From the NCBI GenBank assembly GCA_025056175.1, contig JANWWK010000008.1, positions 40,350 to 104,349 on the forward strand: a stretch of DNA of 64,000 nt, written 5' to 3'. Under the pieces are notes generated by a model. It did no database searches. It had not been told where the DNA came from and was given only the letters and a program-made list of their open reading frames with translations. This DNA comes from Anaerolineales bacterium (GTDB lineage Bacteria; Chloroflexota; Anaerolineae; Anaerolineales; Villigracilaceae). The stretch's first letter is position 1. Each line of letters begins with the position of its first letter. This document shows, one piece after another, positions 26,340 to 35,388 of the stretch. The position numbers and the translations under genes were made by a program.

Positions 26340-26855
26340 TTATTCCCGTTCTCCCAACGCCACCAGGTGTTTGGGCATCATCAGCCATTCCAGCGTAGCG
26401 CGGCGCTCATGGCGCAAATTTTCGGCGGTGAGAAAACACACACCGCCTTTTCGCATTTCAATCGCAATGCCAGTATCGCCAGCCACCAGCAGACCAATGA
26501 GTGCGCTCAGATGGGGTTCATGTCCCACCAGCGCAATGCTTTCCACATGCGGATACTTTTCATTGATTTCGCCAATCACTTCGTCGGGCAGGCTCATCGG
26601 TGTCAGATGTTCACTGATAGCAAGTTGTTCTTTTTTCATTTTGAGAACTTTGAGCAAAATTTGCGCGGTTTCGAGCGCACGGGTATATGGACTGGAAAGT
26701 ATCAAATCGAAGCGCACATCCAGCGACTTCAACCCGCGCGCGATGTTCGTCATTTTCTCACTGCCTTTGGTCGTAAGCGGGCGCAGGCTATCCTCTTCGT
26801 ACCCCGGCGTACCGGGTTCGACAGCAATGGCGTGGCGAATGATGTAGAGATTCAT
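26340..26855 (-). CDS. sixA: Phosphohistidine phosphatase SixA-like
   Basis: A 170-aa single-domain histidine phosphatase. The catalytic RHG-type motif is RHA near residue 7 (LYIIRHAIAVE), the second basic site is SSPYTRALETA, and the distal His is in VGHEPHLSAL. SixA removes phosphate from phosphohistidine in signalling proteins. The length and the VGHEP motif fit SixA better than phosphoglycerate mutase. It lies at the downstream end of a minus-strand group with ppx and surE. Confidence 0.85.
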   Translation of the reverse strand: MNLYIIRHAIAVEPGTPGYEEDSLRPLTTKGSEKMTNIARGLKSLDVRFDLILSSPYTRALETAQILLKVLKMKKEQLAISEHLTPMSLPDEVIGEINEKYPHVESIALVGHEPHLSALIGLLVAGDTGIAIEMRKGGVCFLTAENLRHERRATLEWLMMPKHLVALGERE

Positions 26856-26894
26856 CGTTTCTCCTTTGGCAGATTGAGAGGGCTGCAGCCGTTC

Positions 26895-28391
26895 CTAGAG
26901 CAATTCCAGGCTGATACCAAAGACTTCCTGAAACAAGCCTTTGCGCTTCTCGAAAGACCACTTCTCGAGCATTAACTCTCCCTCGCCGCGCAGAAGCACC
27001 TGCCAGGTGTTTCCATTTTTCTCCAGAGTCACATCACGCAAACGCGCCGCGTGGCTGACTTCAAGCGCATCGGCCAGGCGCAGAATGGCGCACAACTTGA
27101 GAACGGTCATACGCTCTTTGGGTGGCAAAGCACGAAAGGATTCGTCTTGAATGGAGGGAGAGGTCTTGCGATGAAAACGCACAATGTTCGCCACCACCTC
27201 CTGCTGATTCGGCTCCAGCCCCATGAGCGGCGAATGTTTCAGAATATAGCAACCGTGCCGGTCATGTTCAATCGTGTTGATGAAGTGGCCGATATCATGC
27301 AGAAGTGCCGCCGTTTCCAGCAGCAGGCGGTCGTTTTCGTCCAGGCCATGCAGAGAAAGGGTCTGGTCGAAAATGCGGACGGACAAACGTGCGACATGAG
27401 CAGCGTGTTCCGCATCGAAGGCGTATTTTTGTCCCAGCCGCATCGCGGCGTTCATCACCTGTTCGCGGCGCGGCAAACGCGGCCCCAGCGCCAGGGGCAG
27501 CATATCCCACAAAACGCCGTCTTTCAATCCCACGCCGGGGATAAGAATTTCTTTGACACGCGCTTCGCGGGCAATCAAATGAACGACCATACAGGCAGGC
27601 AGCAAAACATCCGCGCGGTCGGGGCGTAAATCCAGTTTCTTGATGCGCTCCTCGAGTGTCATTTCAGAGAGCCGTTCGATAAGGGCATTCAGTTCGTCAA
27701 GCGTGATGCGGTCGGTGGTCTCACGGCGAAAGAGGCGTTTCCGCAGCAAGCCCATCTCTTCCAGGTTGCCGCCTGTGCCGGCACATAGATCCACTTTTTG
27801 TCCGCCCAGTTCACGGTCAATCCGCCGCCGTGCCGATTCCGTGTATTCGCGCAACAAATGAATGCCGGGCAAGCCGCCGTTGCTGCCCAAACGCTTGAGT
27901 AAGCGCACCGTCCCCATCGGGTAACTCTCGGAGGAGAGAATTTCCTCGCCGCGCACAATCGTCACTTCCACACTGCCGCCGCCAATGTCAATCAGAACAG
28001 CGCGTTTGCCGGTCAAATCTAAGGCTTTGGAGACGGCCAGATGAATCAGCCGGGCTTCTTCCTCACCGCTGATGATTTCGACCTGGATGCCAGTCTGACG
28101 GGCAATGCGGTCAAGCAAGAGTTCGCCGTTTTCGGCTTCGCGCAGGGCCGATGTGCCGACAGCCCGCAATTGACTCACGCCAAACTGGTCGGCGATGGCG
28201 CGAAAACGCAAAAAAGCATCCACCGCCGCCTGCATAATGGATTCGCTCAACTGTCCGTTGGTGAAAACATCATGACCTAAACGCACCGGCAGGCGGGTGG
28301 ATTCGAGCATTTCGAGCTTGCCGCCACTCATTGGGCGGGCAACCGCCATGCGAATGGCGTTGGAACCAACATCAATTGCGGCGATATTCAT
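26895..28391 (-). CDS. ppx: Exopolyphosphatase / guanosine pentaphosphate phosphatase with HD domain
   Basis: A 498-aa Ppx/GppA protein. The ASKHA-fold phosphatase (about 1-300) shows AIDVGSNAIR, an acidic EEEARLI segment and LIDIGGGSVEV; the C-terminal part is an HD-type domain with LLHDIGHFINTIEHDRHG. Members remove terminal phosphates from polyphosphate or convert pppGpp to ppGpp. I chose ATG 28391 because GGAGG lies four bases upstream and the first residues form the expected beta strand; the frame stays open further but is not conserved-looking. It sits between sixA and surE. Confidence 0.88.
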   Translation of the reverse strand: MNIAAIDVGSNAIRMAVARPMSGGKLEMLESTRLPVRLGHDVFTNGQLSESIMQAAVDAFLRFRAIADQFGVSQLRAVGTSALREAENGELLLDRIARQTGIQVEIISGEEEARLIHLAVSKALDLTGKRAVLIDIGGGSVEVTIVRGEEILSSESYPMGTVRLLKRLGSNGGLPGIHLLREYTESARRRIDRELGGQKVDLCAGTGGNLEEMGLLRKRLFRRETTDRITLDELNALIERLSEMTLEERIKKLDLRPDRADVLLPACMVVHLIAREARVKEILIPGVGLKDGVLWDMLPLALGPRLPRREQVMNAAMRLGQKYAFDAEHAAHVARLSVRIFDQTLSLHGLDENDRLLLETAALLHDIGHFINTIEHDRHGCYILKHSPLMGLEPNQQEVVANIVRFHRKTSPSIQDESFRALPPKERMTVLKLCAILRLADALEVSHAARLRDVTLEKNGNTWQVLLRGEGELMLEKWSFEKRKGLFQEVFGISLELL

Positions 28392-28461
28392 GCGGCCTCC
28401 ATACTTCAAAGTGTACACCCAATTGGGCGGTCTGGCATGGAGGAATTTCACCGCTGCGGTT

Positions 28462-29241
28462 TTACGCCTGTTTCCAATCCCAATCCCCCAACGTCGGAAT
28501 AGCACTGTACATCGTTAAGTCGAGCTGAATGGGCGTAATCGAGACGTAACCAGCAGCCACCGCGCCGACATCGGTGCCCTCTTCGGGCGTACCGGTCGGC
28601 GAGTCGCCGCCAATCCAGTAATACGGTTTACCACGCGGGTCAATACGCCTGTCCAGGCGGTCACGATAGACGCGCAACCCCTGCCGGGTGATGCGAACGC
28701 CTTTGATTTGGTCGAGCGGCAAATACGGAATGTTGACATTCAGCAACATGCCCGGCGGAAACCGATGTTCACGCGTGGTGCTGACCACGCGGCGGGCAAT
28801 TTCGGCAGCAGCAGTGTAATCGAGCGCGCCGAGATGATTATCGAGCGAGCCAAGCGAGAAAGCGATGCCGGGCGTATCCCAAATGACAGCTTCCATCGCT
28901 GCCGTCACCGTGCCAGAGTAAGTGACATCATGCCCCAGATTGTGCATCGGGTTGATGCCCGAAACCACCAGGTCAATTTTCTCCTCAAAGAACCCCAGCA
29001 GGGCCAGCGCCACACAGTCCGAAGGTGCGCCATCGCTGGTAAAGGCTAGCGAACCATCGGACAGGGTCAGGTCGCGCACGCGCAAGGGACGCTCTAACGT
29101 CTTGACATGCCCGCTGCCCGACCAGTTTCGGTCTGGCGCAAGAATGCTGACTTTGACATCCGGTAAAGAGCGCATGGCCTGCGCCAGCGCCAACAGGCCA
29201 GGGGCAGTTACGCCATCATCATTCGTGACAAGAATGTGCAT
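28462..29241 (-). CDS. surE: 5'-nucleotidase / exopolyphosphatase SurE
   Basis: A 259-aa SurE phosphatase. The N-terminal metal motif NDDG appears in HILVTNDDGVTAPGL, and the rest of the active site in DRNWSGSGH, TPAD-like TSDGAPSDCV and VSGINPMHNLG. SurE hydrolyses nucleoside monophosphates and short polyphosphate. I chose the ATG at 29241, directly before the motif, with GAGGAG upstream; an earlier in-frame ATG would add 16 unconserved residues. The upstream CBS-GAF gene ends about 50 bp away on the same strand. Confidence 0.92.
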   Translation of the reverse strand: MHILVTNDDGVTAPGLLALAQAMRSLPDVKVSILAPDRNWSGSGHVKTLERPLRVRDLTLSDGSLAFTSDGAPSDCVALALLGFFEEKIDLVVSGINPMHNLGHDVTYSGTVTAAMEAVIWDTPGIAFSLGSLDNHLGALDYTAAAEIARRVVSTTREHRFPPGMLLNVNIPYLPLDQIKGVRITRQGLRVYRDRLDRRIDPRGKPYYWIGGDSPTGTPEEGTDVGAVAAGYVSITPIQLDLTMYSAIPTLGDWDWKQA

Positions 29242-29293
29242 GCGGGCCGTCTCCTCAGGGGTGGGGATAAAATGACTTGCGTCTGGCAAAACG

Positions 29294-30289
29294 TCAGGAT
29301 ACGCTTTCGACTTCAGCCCATCTCATCGTTTGCAGGCTCAAGGGAAAAAGTTCATCATCTGAAAGAGGACTCTTCCATTTTTTGGTGATGGTTTTGAGCA
29401 TCCGCTGGGCAAACGCCTGACAGGTTTGCTTTTCATCGGGAGTGAAAGGGCTTTCGATGTTGCGTCCGACCGAGAGAAACCCGATGAACTGTCCGTCTTC
29501 GTGCAGAAATGGAACGCCCAACCACGAAATCGGCCTGCCCAGGCTTTCGAGACCACTCCAGGCCGGCACCCGGCGGGTATCGGGCAGAGAAATACCCTGA
29601 CGATGATTGACCATCATTTCGTAAATGGCATTCGATTGAATGCTTGCGGTATCAATTGTATCATTTCCATCTCCCTGCCAGGCAGTCAGGGCGAGCTGGT
29701 CGTTTTGTCTCACGAAAACATGCGCCTGATGATAGGGAACAACCTGTCCTAACAGGCGCAGCATTCGATGAATTACGTCTTTTTCATCCCCCTGTTGATA
29801 AATCAACGCATCCAATTGTCCCAATTTACCCACCACATTGCTCAAGTTGGCAATGGTGCGCGATTGCGCTAACACCAGCACCGTGACATCCAGAATGCGA
29901 TACATGCCGTTCGGCAATTGCACCACCACCGGGTCATACATATCGCGGAGCGGACGTGCCAGAGCGCGCCGAACGGCCTCATCCACACGCAAATTGCCAG
30001 GCAAAAGCGTTGCCTGAGATTGCATGGCTGCAGCCAGGTTGGCAATCGGCTTCCGCATAAACAATTCGATACCGTAGCGGTGTCCCAGTCGCTCAAAAAG
30101 TTTCAACCGGGTGAGAAACCCACGCAACTGATGACTTTCCACAATCAACACGCCGGAGAGTTCGGGATTCTCTTCCAGCACCATGACAACATCCTCGGTC
30201 AGCGTTTGCGGCGTCACCTGAAAATCGTGCGCCGGTAAATCGGCAATGCAGACGGGTATCTGATATTCGTCATGAGAAAAAGGCAGCAT
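29294..30289 (-). CDS. CBS-pair plus GAF domain sensory protein
   Basis: A 331-aa cytoplasmic protein. Residues 15-150 resemble a degenerate CBS pair of the type next to GGDEF domains (LSGVLIVESHQLRGFLTRLKLF, then MYDPVVVQLPNGMYRILDV), with the linker RYGIELFMRKPIANLA. Residues about 165-310 form a GAF domain. No output domain is present, so it probably signals through a partner. There is no convincing Shine-Dalgarno. It is upstream of surE on the same strand and could be the first gene of that group. Confidence 0.65.
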   Translation of the reverse strand: MLPFSHDEYQIPVCIADLPAHDFQVTPQTLTEDVVMVLEENPELSGVLIVESHQLRGFLTRLKLFERLGHRYGIELFMRKPIANLAAAMQSQATLLPGNLRVDEAVRRALARPLRDMYDPVVVQLPNGMYRILDVTVLVLAQSRTIANLSNVVGKLGQLDALIYQQGDEKDVIHRMLRLLGQVVPYHQAHVFVRQNDQLALTAWQGDGNDTIDTASIQSNAIYEMMVNHRQGISLPDTRRVPAWSGLESLGRPISWLGVPFLHEDGQFIGFLSVGRNIESPFTPDEKQTCQAFAQRMLKTITKKWKSPLSDDELFPLSLQTMRWAEVESVS

Positions 30290-30510
30290 AGCACAACTCA
30301 GTCACGCAATCGAATTCGTAGCACGGGCTTCAGACTGCCCACCATCTGAGAACGGCGCTACACAAACGGCGCAAGGCACCGCAGGTTTCAGCAAAAGTAG
30401 TTTACCTGAAGGCGGTTAACGTCAATAAAAAATGAAGTTAACAAACCGAAAAAAACGATTCGTTTACGAGACCTTAATCCGTTGTTCCAGGCGGCTTAAC
30501 CTACCCTGAC

Positions 30511-30516
30511 TACAAT
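30511..30516 (+). promoter_or_regulatory. -10 box ahead of the GT-like gene
   Basis: TACAAT, 18 bp before the ATG at 30535, leaving a very short leader that still contains GAGGAG. No clear -35 hexamer. Confidence 0.35.
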
Positions 30517-30534
30517 GCGGATGAGGAGACGAAT

Positions 30535-31563
30535 ATGCCCCAGAACATCCTGTTCATCTGCGGTTCGCTCAACCAGACGACCCAAATGCACGCGGTGGCG
30601 CAACATTTGAACGACCACCACTGTTATTTCACCCCTTACTATGCCGATGGAATCGAGCATCTCGCAGCAAAAGCCGGGTTGCTCGATTTTTGTGTGCTTG
30701 GCGGCAGGCATCGGCGCGATACCCTGCAATACCTGGCCGATAACAAACTGCCTATGGATGAGCGCGGGGAGGGCCGCAAATACGACATGGTCATCACCTC
30801 GTCGGACCTGATTATCCAAAACAACATTCGGGGCAAACGCTTGATTTTGGTCCAGGAGGGCATCACCGAACCGGAAGGGAAACTGTATCGGTTGTGGAAA
30901 CTCTTCCCGTTCCTGCCGCGTTACATCGCCAATACCGCCACCAACGGCCTTTCCAACGCCTACGACATTTTCTGCGTGGCCTCCGAAGGCTACCGCGACC
31001 ACTTCATTCGCAAAGGTGTCCCACCGGAGAAAATCGCTGTCACGGGCATTCCCAACTTCGACAACCTTCAACGCCATCTCAAAAATGACTTTCCTTATCG
31101 GGATTTCGTCCTGGTTGCCACCACACCTTACCGTGAAACCTATCGCGGCGATGACCGTATGACTTTTCTGCGCCGCTGTGTGCAGGCCGCCGAAGGCCGC
31201 CCGATGATTTTCAAACTGCACCCCACTGAGAACGTCGAGCGCGCTACGCGCGAAATCAAATCCGTTGCGCCCAACGCCCTGGTTCTCACACATGGTAACG
31301 TCAATGACATGATTGCCAACGCCAGCATGGTGATGACTCAGCAATCCACCTGCACCTTCGTCTCCCTGGCGCTGGGCAAAGAGACCTACACATATCTGGA
31401 CAAAGACGAGCTGCGCCGCCTGATGCCCATTCAAAACGGCGGAGTCTCTGGCGAGCGGATTGCCAGAATCGCCCGCCGCCTGTTGCACACCCCCATGCAC
31501 GTGCTGGAACAAATCCGCAAGCGCTACCGACCGCGCCCGCGTTGGGAAGCCGACACCATCTAA
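30535..31563 (+). CDS. Glycosyltransferase-like (GT-B fold) protein
   Basis: A 342-aa protein. Its layout, with an N-terminal ILFICGSLNQTTQMHAVAQ strand-helix and a C-terminal LHPTEN followed by MVMTQQSTCTFVSLALGKE, resembles GT-B proteins of the CDP-glycerol transferase or UDP-GlcNAc 2-epimerase kind. The LHP(T)E element and the S/T-rich loop would bind the donor phosphates. It has no signal peptide or membrane helix. GAGGAG precedes the ATG. The substrate cannot be inferred, and the neighbouring solute-binding genes do not clarify it. Confidence 0.5.
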   Translation: MPQNILFICGSLNQTTQMHAVAQHLNDHHCYFTPYYADGIEHLAAKAGLLDFCVLGGRHRRDTLQYLADNKLPMDERGEGRKYDMVITSSDLIIQNNIRGKRLILVQEGITEPEGKLYRLWKLFPFLPRYIANTATNGLSNAYDIFCVASEGYRDHFIRKGVPPEKIAVTGIPNFDNLQRHLKNDFPYRDFVLVATTPYRETYRGDDRMTFLRRCVQAAEGRPMIFKLHPTENVERATREIKSVAPNALVLTHGNVNDMIANASMVMTQQSTCTFVSLALGKETYTYLDKDELRRLMPIQNGGVSGERIARIARRLLHTPMHVLEQIRKRYRPRPRWEADTI

Positions 31564-31569
31564 CCATTT

Positions 31570-31586
31570 CTTAACATTTTGTTAAG
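31570..31586. promoter_or_regulatory. Short dyad before the SBP/VWA locus
   Basis: CTTAACA (31570-31576) and TGTTAAG (31580-31586) form a perfect inverted repeat with a 3-bp spacer, a size suited to a dimeric regulator. It lies 50 bp upstream of the first solute-binding gene. A weak hairpin ending the upstream gene is the alternative. Confidence 0.35.
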
Positions 31587-31636
31587 CAACGAAATCTCCA
31601 CCCTGTCGTATCATCAGGTGTGGAGAATCAGGTTCA

Positions 31637-32845
31637 ATGTACACCCCTCGCATCAACTGGATATTGTTGATTTTATTTGGGATGGCGGCCATCGGCGTAT
31701 TTGTGGCCGCCTTGTTGATTCCCTCCTTTCGGGCAGTTGCCTACGCCCCACTGCGGGAAATCCTGCTGCCACCGCCTGCCCCTGTTATCGTGACCGTTCT
31801 CTACTCTACAGAGAAACAGGCCTGGCTGGAGGAAGTCGTCCCGGCTTTTGAGCAAAGTGGGGCCAACGTTAACGGCCATCCGGTCAAAATCCAGGTGGAA
31901 AAAATGGGTTCCTGGGAAGTGACCAACGCTGTGCTGGACGGAACGCGCAAACCGGTGCTTATCAGCCCGGCCAGCATGTTGCAGATTGCAGCCTTGCAGG
32001 ATACCTCCACGATCCAGTTTGGGCGCAGCCTGGTCAACCCGGCGGATACGGCCAGCTGCCGCGCGGTGCTGCGGACGCCACTGGTACTGGTGGCCTGGAA
32101 GGAGCGGGCCGACGTGCTGTGGGGGCAGCAGCCGGGCGCATCGTTATGGCCCAACATCCACGATGCGCTCGTCAACCCCAAAGGTTGGGCCGCTTTCAAT
32201 CAGCCCGATTGGGGTTACATCAAGTTCGGTCACACCGACCCGCTCAAATCAAACAGCGGGTACATGACCATTCTCTTGATGACGTATGGTTACTACGGCA
32301 AGACCAGCGGCCTGACCGCCGCCGACATCCTGAACAACAGCGACTACCAGAAGTGGTTCCTGGAAATCGAAGCAAGCATCGGACAATTCGAGCATAGCAC
32401 CGGGCCGCTCATGCAAAAGATGATTGCCTACGGCCCCAGCACCTACGATTTCGTGGCCGTATATGAATCCACCGCTATCGAACAAGCCGCGAACGCGGTG
32501 GGACGCTACGGCGAGCTGCGCGTTTATTATCCTCCTGCCACGCTGTGGAGCGACCATCCCTTCTGCATCCTGGAGGCCGAATGGGTAACCCCCGACCAGC
32601 GCAAAGCCGCCGCTCTGTTCCTGGATTATCTGACAAGCAAACCCGTTCAGGAAGTAGCCTTGCTGAAATACGGCTACCGACCGATAGACTCTTCCATCCC
32701 GCTCGAACAGCCCGGCTCGCCCTTCGAGCGCTACGCCGCCAACGGCTTCCGCGCCGATTTGTCCTTCCTGCCCGAAGTGCAGGTGCCGCCCGGCAGCGCC
32801 CTCAACACCCTGCGCGATTTTTGGGCGAGGAATGTGAGCAGGTGA
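31637..32845 (+). CDS. Membrane-anchored solute-binding protein (SBP_bac_11-like)
   Basis: A 402-aa protein with one N-terminal hydrophobic segment (about 8-30) and no lipobox, so it is probably anchored. The rest is a type II periplasmic-binding-protein fold starting at VIVTVLYSTEKQAWLEEVVP. It is a clear paralogue of the N-terminal part of the next gene: both share an xPASM/xPASS element, GW(A/S)A(F/Y)xxPxW(G)xxKFGHT, and an SNSG motif. No ABC permease or ATPase gene accompanies it, so a transport role is doubtful. Its stop codon lies at the edge of an octamer repeat array. Confidence 0.7.
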   Translation: MYTPRINWILLILFGMAAIGVFVAALLIPSFRAVAYAPLREILLPPPAPVIVTVLYSTEKQAWLEEVVPAFEQSGANVNGHPVKIQVEKMGSWEVTNAVLDGTRKPVLISPASMLQIAALQDTSTIQFGRSLVNPADTASCRAVLRTPLVLVAWKERADVLWGQQPGASLWPNIHDALVNPKGWAAFNQPDWGYIKFGHTDPLKSNSGYMTILLMTYGYYGKTSGLTAADILNNSDYQKWFLEIEASIGQFEHSTGPLMQKMIAYGPSTYDFVAVYESTAIEQAANAVGRYGELRVYYPPATLWSDHPFCILEAEWVTPDQRKAAALFLDYLTSKPVQEVALLKYGYRPIDSSIPLEQPGSPFERYAANGFRADLSFLPEVQVPPGSALNTLRDFWARNVSR

Positions 32846-32881
32846 CAGGTAAAAGAGTAAACAGGTAGACAGGTAAACAGG
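32843..32881. repeat. Short tandem octamer array
   Basis: TGACAGG, TAAAAGAG, TAAACAGG, TAGACAGG and TAAACAGG follow each other without gaps. The array begins at the stop codon of the solute-binding gene and fills most of the space before the next one. It resembles the short tandem heptamer/octamer repeats common in intergenic DNA of some phyla. Confidence 0.75.
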
Positions 32882-32918
32882 TTTCCTTGTGTACTTGCGT
32901 ACGTCATCAGGAGCAACC

Positions 32919-34595
32919 ATGAAACGCAGCGTTTACATACTTCTCTCGCTTCTCGCCATCCTCTCCCTGACCCTCTCCGCCTGCGGGCAAATTCAGGGAC
33001 TGATTCCAGGCGGAAGTGTCACGGTCAGTATTGTCTATGGCTCGGAAAAGAAGGAGTGGCTGGAGCCGCTCGTGGCGCAGTTCAACGAAGCGCGCAACAA
33101 AACCGCCGATGGCAAAGTAATTGTCGTAGAGTCTACCCCGATGGGTTCTATCGAATCGGTGCGCGGCATCCTCGAAGGCCGCCTTCAGCCCACCGTATGG
33201 AGTCCGGCATCGTCGGTCTATATCCCGGTCGCTAACGCGGAATGGCGCAAACTGCACGGCAGTGACCTGGTGACGGGCAACCCCAACGACCTGGTGCTCA
33301 GCCCCGTGGTGATTGCGATGTGGAAACCGATGGCACAGGCGCTTGGCTGGCCTGAGAAAGCCATCGGCTGGGCCGATATTGCAGAACTGGCAACCTCGGA
33401 GCAAGGCTGGAGCGCCTACGGTCACCCTGAATGGGGCGATTTCAAATTCGGACACACGCATCCCGCCTACAGCAACAGCGGCATCGTCTCCATCATCGCG
33501 GAAGCGTATGCCGCGACCGGTAAACAACGCGGTCTGACCGAAGCCGACCTGAACGACCCCAAGGTGCGCGAGTTTATGGCGGCGGTTGAGAAAAGCATCA
33601 TCCACTACGGCACCAGCACCGGCTTCTTCGCCGAGCGCATGTTCGAGCGCGGCCCCTCCTATTTGAGCGCGGCAGTTCTCTACGAAAATCTGATTGTGGC
33701 CCAGGAAACCAAACGCCTGAGCGGACAATCCTCCCAAATTCCCGTCGTGGCGATTTATCCCAAAGAAGGCACGTTCTGGACGAACAACCCCTATGTGGTA
33801 GTGAACGCGCCCTGGGTGACAGAGGAACAACGCGAAGCGGCTGGTATCTTCGAGGCTTTCCTGCTCGACCGTCCCCAACAATTGAAAGCGCTCGAATACG
33901 GCTTCCGCCCAGCCGACCCGTCCATCCCTCTCACCGCCCCACTGGATGCCGAACACGGCATAGACATCACCCAGCCGAAAACCATCCTGGAAATCCCCAA
34001 CGCAGCGGTGATAGACAAAATTCAAGCCCTGTGGCGTGAGACCAAAAAACCAGTTGACCTGGTGGTGGTGATGGATATTTCCGGCAGTATGCGCGGCGAC
34101 AAAATCACCACCGCCCGCGCCAGCCTGCTGGAATTCGTTAAGAAACTGGATGACCGCGACCGCCTGCAAATCATCCTGTTCAGCTCGAATATCACCACAC
34201 TGACGCCGCTCACCCCGCTCGGGCCAAAACGCCAGCAGGTGCTGGATAGTGTTTCAGGCATTTTCGAGACCGGCGATACCCGTCTGTACGACGCTACTCT
34301 GGCCGCCTACCAGGATTTGGCCGCCAACGGCGACCCCAACCACATCCGCGCGATTGTGGTCTTGAGCGATGGCGCCGATACGGCCTCCACCCAAACGCTC
34401 GAAGAGGTGATGGCGCAAATCAATGCTTCGGCAGGCGAAGGCGGCAACGCCATCAAAATTTTTACGATTGCCTTCGGCAGCGACGCTGATGAGAGCGTCT
34501 TGAAGCAAATTGCCGAACCCACCGGCGGCAAGCAATACAAAAGTTCGCCCGAAAATATTCAGAAGATTTACGATGAAATAGCCACGTTCTTCTAA
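32919..34595 (+). CDS. Lipoprotein: solute-binding domain fused to VWA domain
   Basis: A 558-aa lipoprotein with signal MKRSVYILLSLLAILSLTLSAC cut before its lipobox Cys. Residues about 30-360 are a solute-binding domain paralogous to the preceding gene. Residues about 375-555 form a von Willebrand A domain with a complete MIDAS: DISGS at 386-390, the Thr in GDTRLYDAT, and the Asp in VVLSDGADT; it should bind a divalent cation and a protein ligand. The ATG at 32919 follows AGGAG by five bases. SBP-VWA fusions are known in Chloroflexota and actinobacteria but I know of no established function. Confidence 0.82.
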   Translation: MKRSVYILLSLLAILSLTLSACGQIQGLIPGGSVTVSIVYGSEKKEWLEPLVAQFNEARNKTADGKVIVVESTPMGSIESVRGILEGRLQPTVWSPASSVYIPVANAEWRKLHGSDLVTGNPNDLVLSPVVIAMWKPMAQALGWPEKAIGWADIAELATSEQGWSAYGHPEWGDFKFGHTHPAYSNSGIVSIIAEAYAATGKQRGLTEADLNDPKVREFMAAVEKSIIHYGTSTGFFAERMFERGPSYLSAAVLYENLIVAQETKRLSGQSSQIPVVAIYPKEGTFWTNNPYVVVNAPWVTEEQREAAGIFEAFLLDRPQQLKALEYGFRPADPSIPLTAPLDAEHGIDITQPKTILEIPNAAVIDKIQALWRETKKPVDLVVVMDISGSMRGDKITTARASLLEFVKKLDDRDRLQIILFSSNITTLTPLTPLGPKRQQVLDSVSGIFETGDTRLYDATLAAYQDLAANGDPNHIRAIVVLSDGADTASTQTLEEVMAQINASAGEGGNAIKIFTIAFGSDADESVLKQIAEPTGGKQYKSSPENIQKIYDEIATFF

Positions 34596-34599
34596 TTCT

Positions 34600-34637
34600 C
34601 CCTCACCCCCGGCCCCTTTCCCATTGGGAGAGGGGGG
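34600..34637 (-). repeat. G/C-rich palindromic repeat, intergenic copy
   Basis: On the minus strand it reads CCCCCCTCTCCCAATGGGA followed by AAGGGGCCGGGGGTGAGGG. The same element, in the opposite orientation and with few differences, sits inside the molybdenum hydroxylase gene at 49442-49477. It starts five bases after the stop of the SBP-VWA gene. Confidence 0.75.
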
Positions 34638-34655
34638 AACATCAGTCTATTAATC

Positions 34656-35387
34656 ATGCCCCGCTCCCCACTCCTCCTCGCCCTGCTCAACCCCGTCAAC
34701 CTTGCCATGCTGGCGCTCGTAGCGGCTGCTGGCCTGTGTTCGGCCTGGTGGCTGGCCCCTATCGGATTTGTTCTGTGGCTGGTGATGGTCATCGTCATCG
34801 CCCGTGACCCGGGGCTGCAAATGACTTTCACCCGCCAGAGCCGCCAGCCGCTCGCCCAACGCTACCAGATTCGCTTCGACCGCCTGGAGCGGGCGCGCTT
34901 CTCAGTCTTCAACGCCCTCTCGCAAGCCAGCCCGCAACTGCGGCGCAGCCTGGAACCGGTGGAACTGGCCCTGGATGAGCTGGTGGAACACGCCTACCAA
35001 CTCTGCCTGCGCATGAGCGCGCTCGATAACAACCTCGCCGTCCAACAAATCAGCAGCGACTTTGCCGGTGAAATCGCCAAAATGGAGAAGAACATCGCCG
35101 AAACCACCGACCCGGCTGCGCGTCGGGAGTTCGAGGCCACGCTGCAATCGCTGCAGACCCGCCAGGCGCAGTTGAAAGCCATCAGCGCGCTGCTCTCGCG
35201 CTTTGAAGCACAAATGACCGGCACCGTCAGCGCGGTGGACGGCGTGGTCACCGGCGTGGTCAGCCTGAAGGGACGCGCGCCGCAGTTTGCCGCCGAAAAA
35301 ATCCCTGCGTTGCTGCAAATCATTCAAACCGAGCAAAATGAATTAGCGCAGTTCGACCTGGAAATCGAAAAAACGCCAATTTTTTAA
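34656..35387 (+). CDS. Membrane protein with two TM helices and long coiled coil
   Basis: A 243-aa protein. Residues about 5-52 contain two closely spaced transmembrane helices with a short loop; the remaining 190 residues are charged, heptad-rich helix (ERARFSVFNALSQASPQLRR, then TLQSLQTRQAQLKAISALLSR), probably a cytoplasmic coiled coil. I recognise no family. It follows the SBP-VWA gene after a palindromic repeat and may be its membrane or cytoplasmic partner. No good Shine-Dalgarno precedes the ATG. A 27-bp palindrome starts two bases after the stop. Confidence 0.6.
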   Translation: MPRSPLLLALLNPVNLAMLALVAAAGLCSAWWLAPIGFVLWLVMVIVIARDPGLQMTFTRQSRQPLAQRYQIRFDRLERARFSVFNALSQASPQLRRSLEPVELALDELVEHAYQLCLRMSALDNNLAVQQISSDFAGEIAKMEKNIAETTDPAARREFEATLQSLQTRQAQLKAISALLSRFEAQMTGTVSAVDGVVTGVVSLKGRAPQFAAEKIPALLQIIQTEQNELAQFDLEIEKTPIF

Positions 35388-35388
35388 G

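Noticed and set aside
32843..32881. CRISPR array
   Set aside because: Repeat units are 7-8 bp without spacers; the other arrays are the same. No cas genes in the window.
32907..34169. 420-codon open frame antisense to the SBP-VWA gene
   Set aside because: The sense strand has signal peptide, SBP and MIDAS motifs; the antisense product has no domain features.
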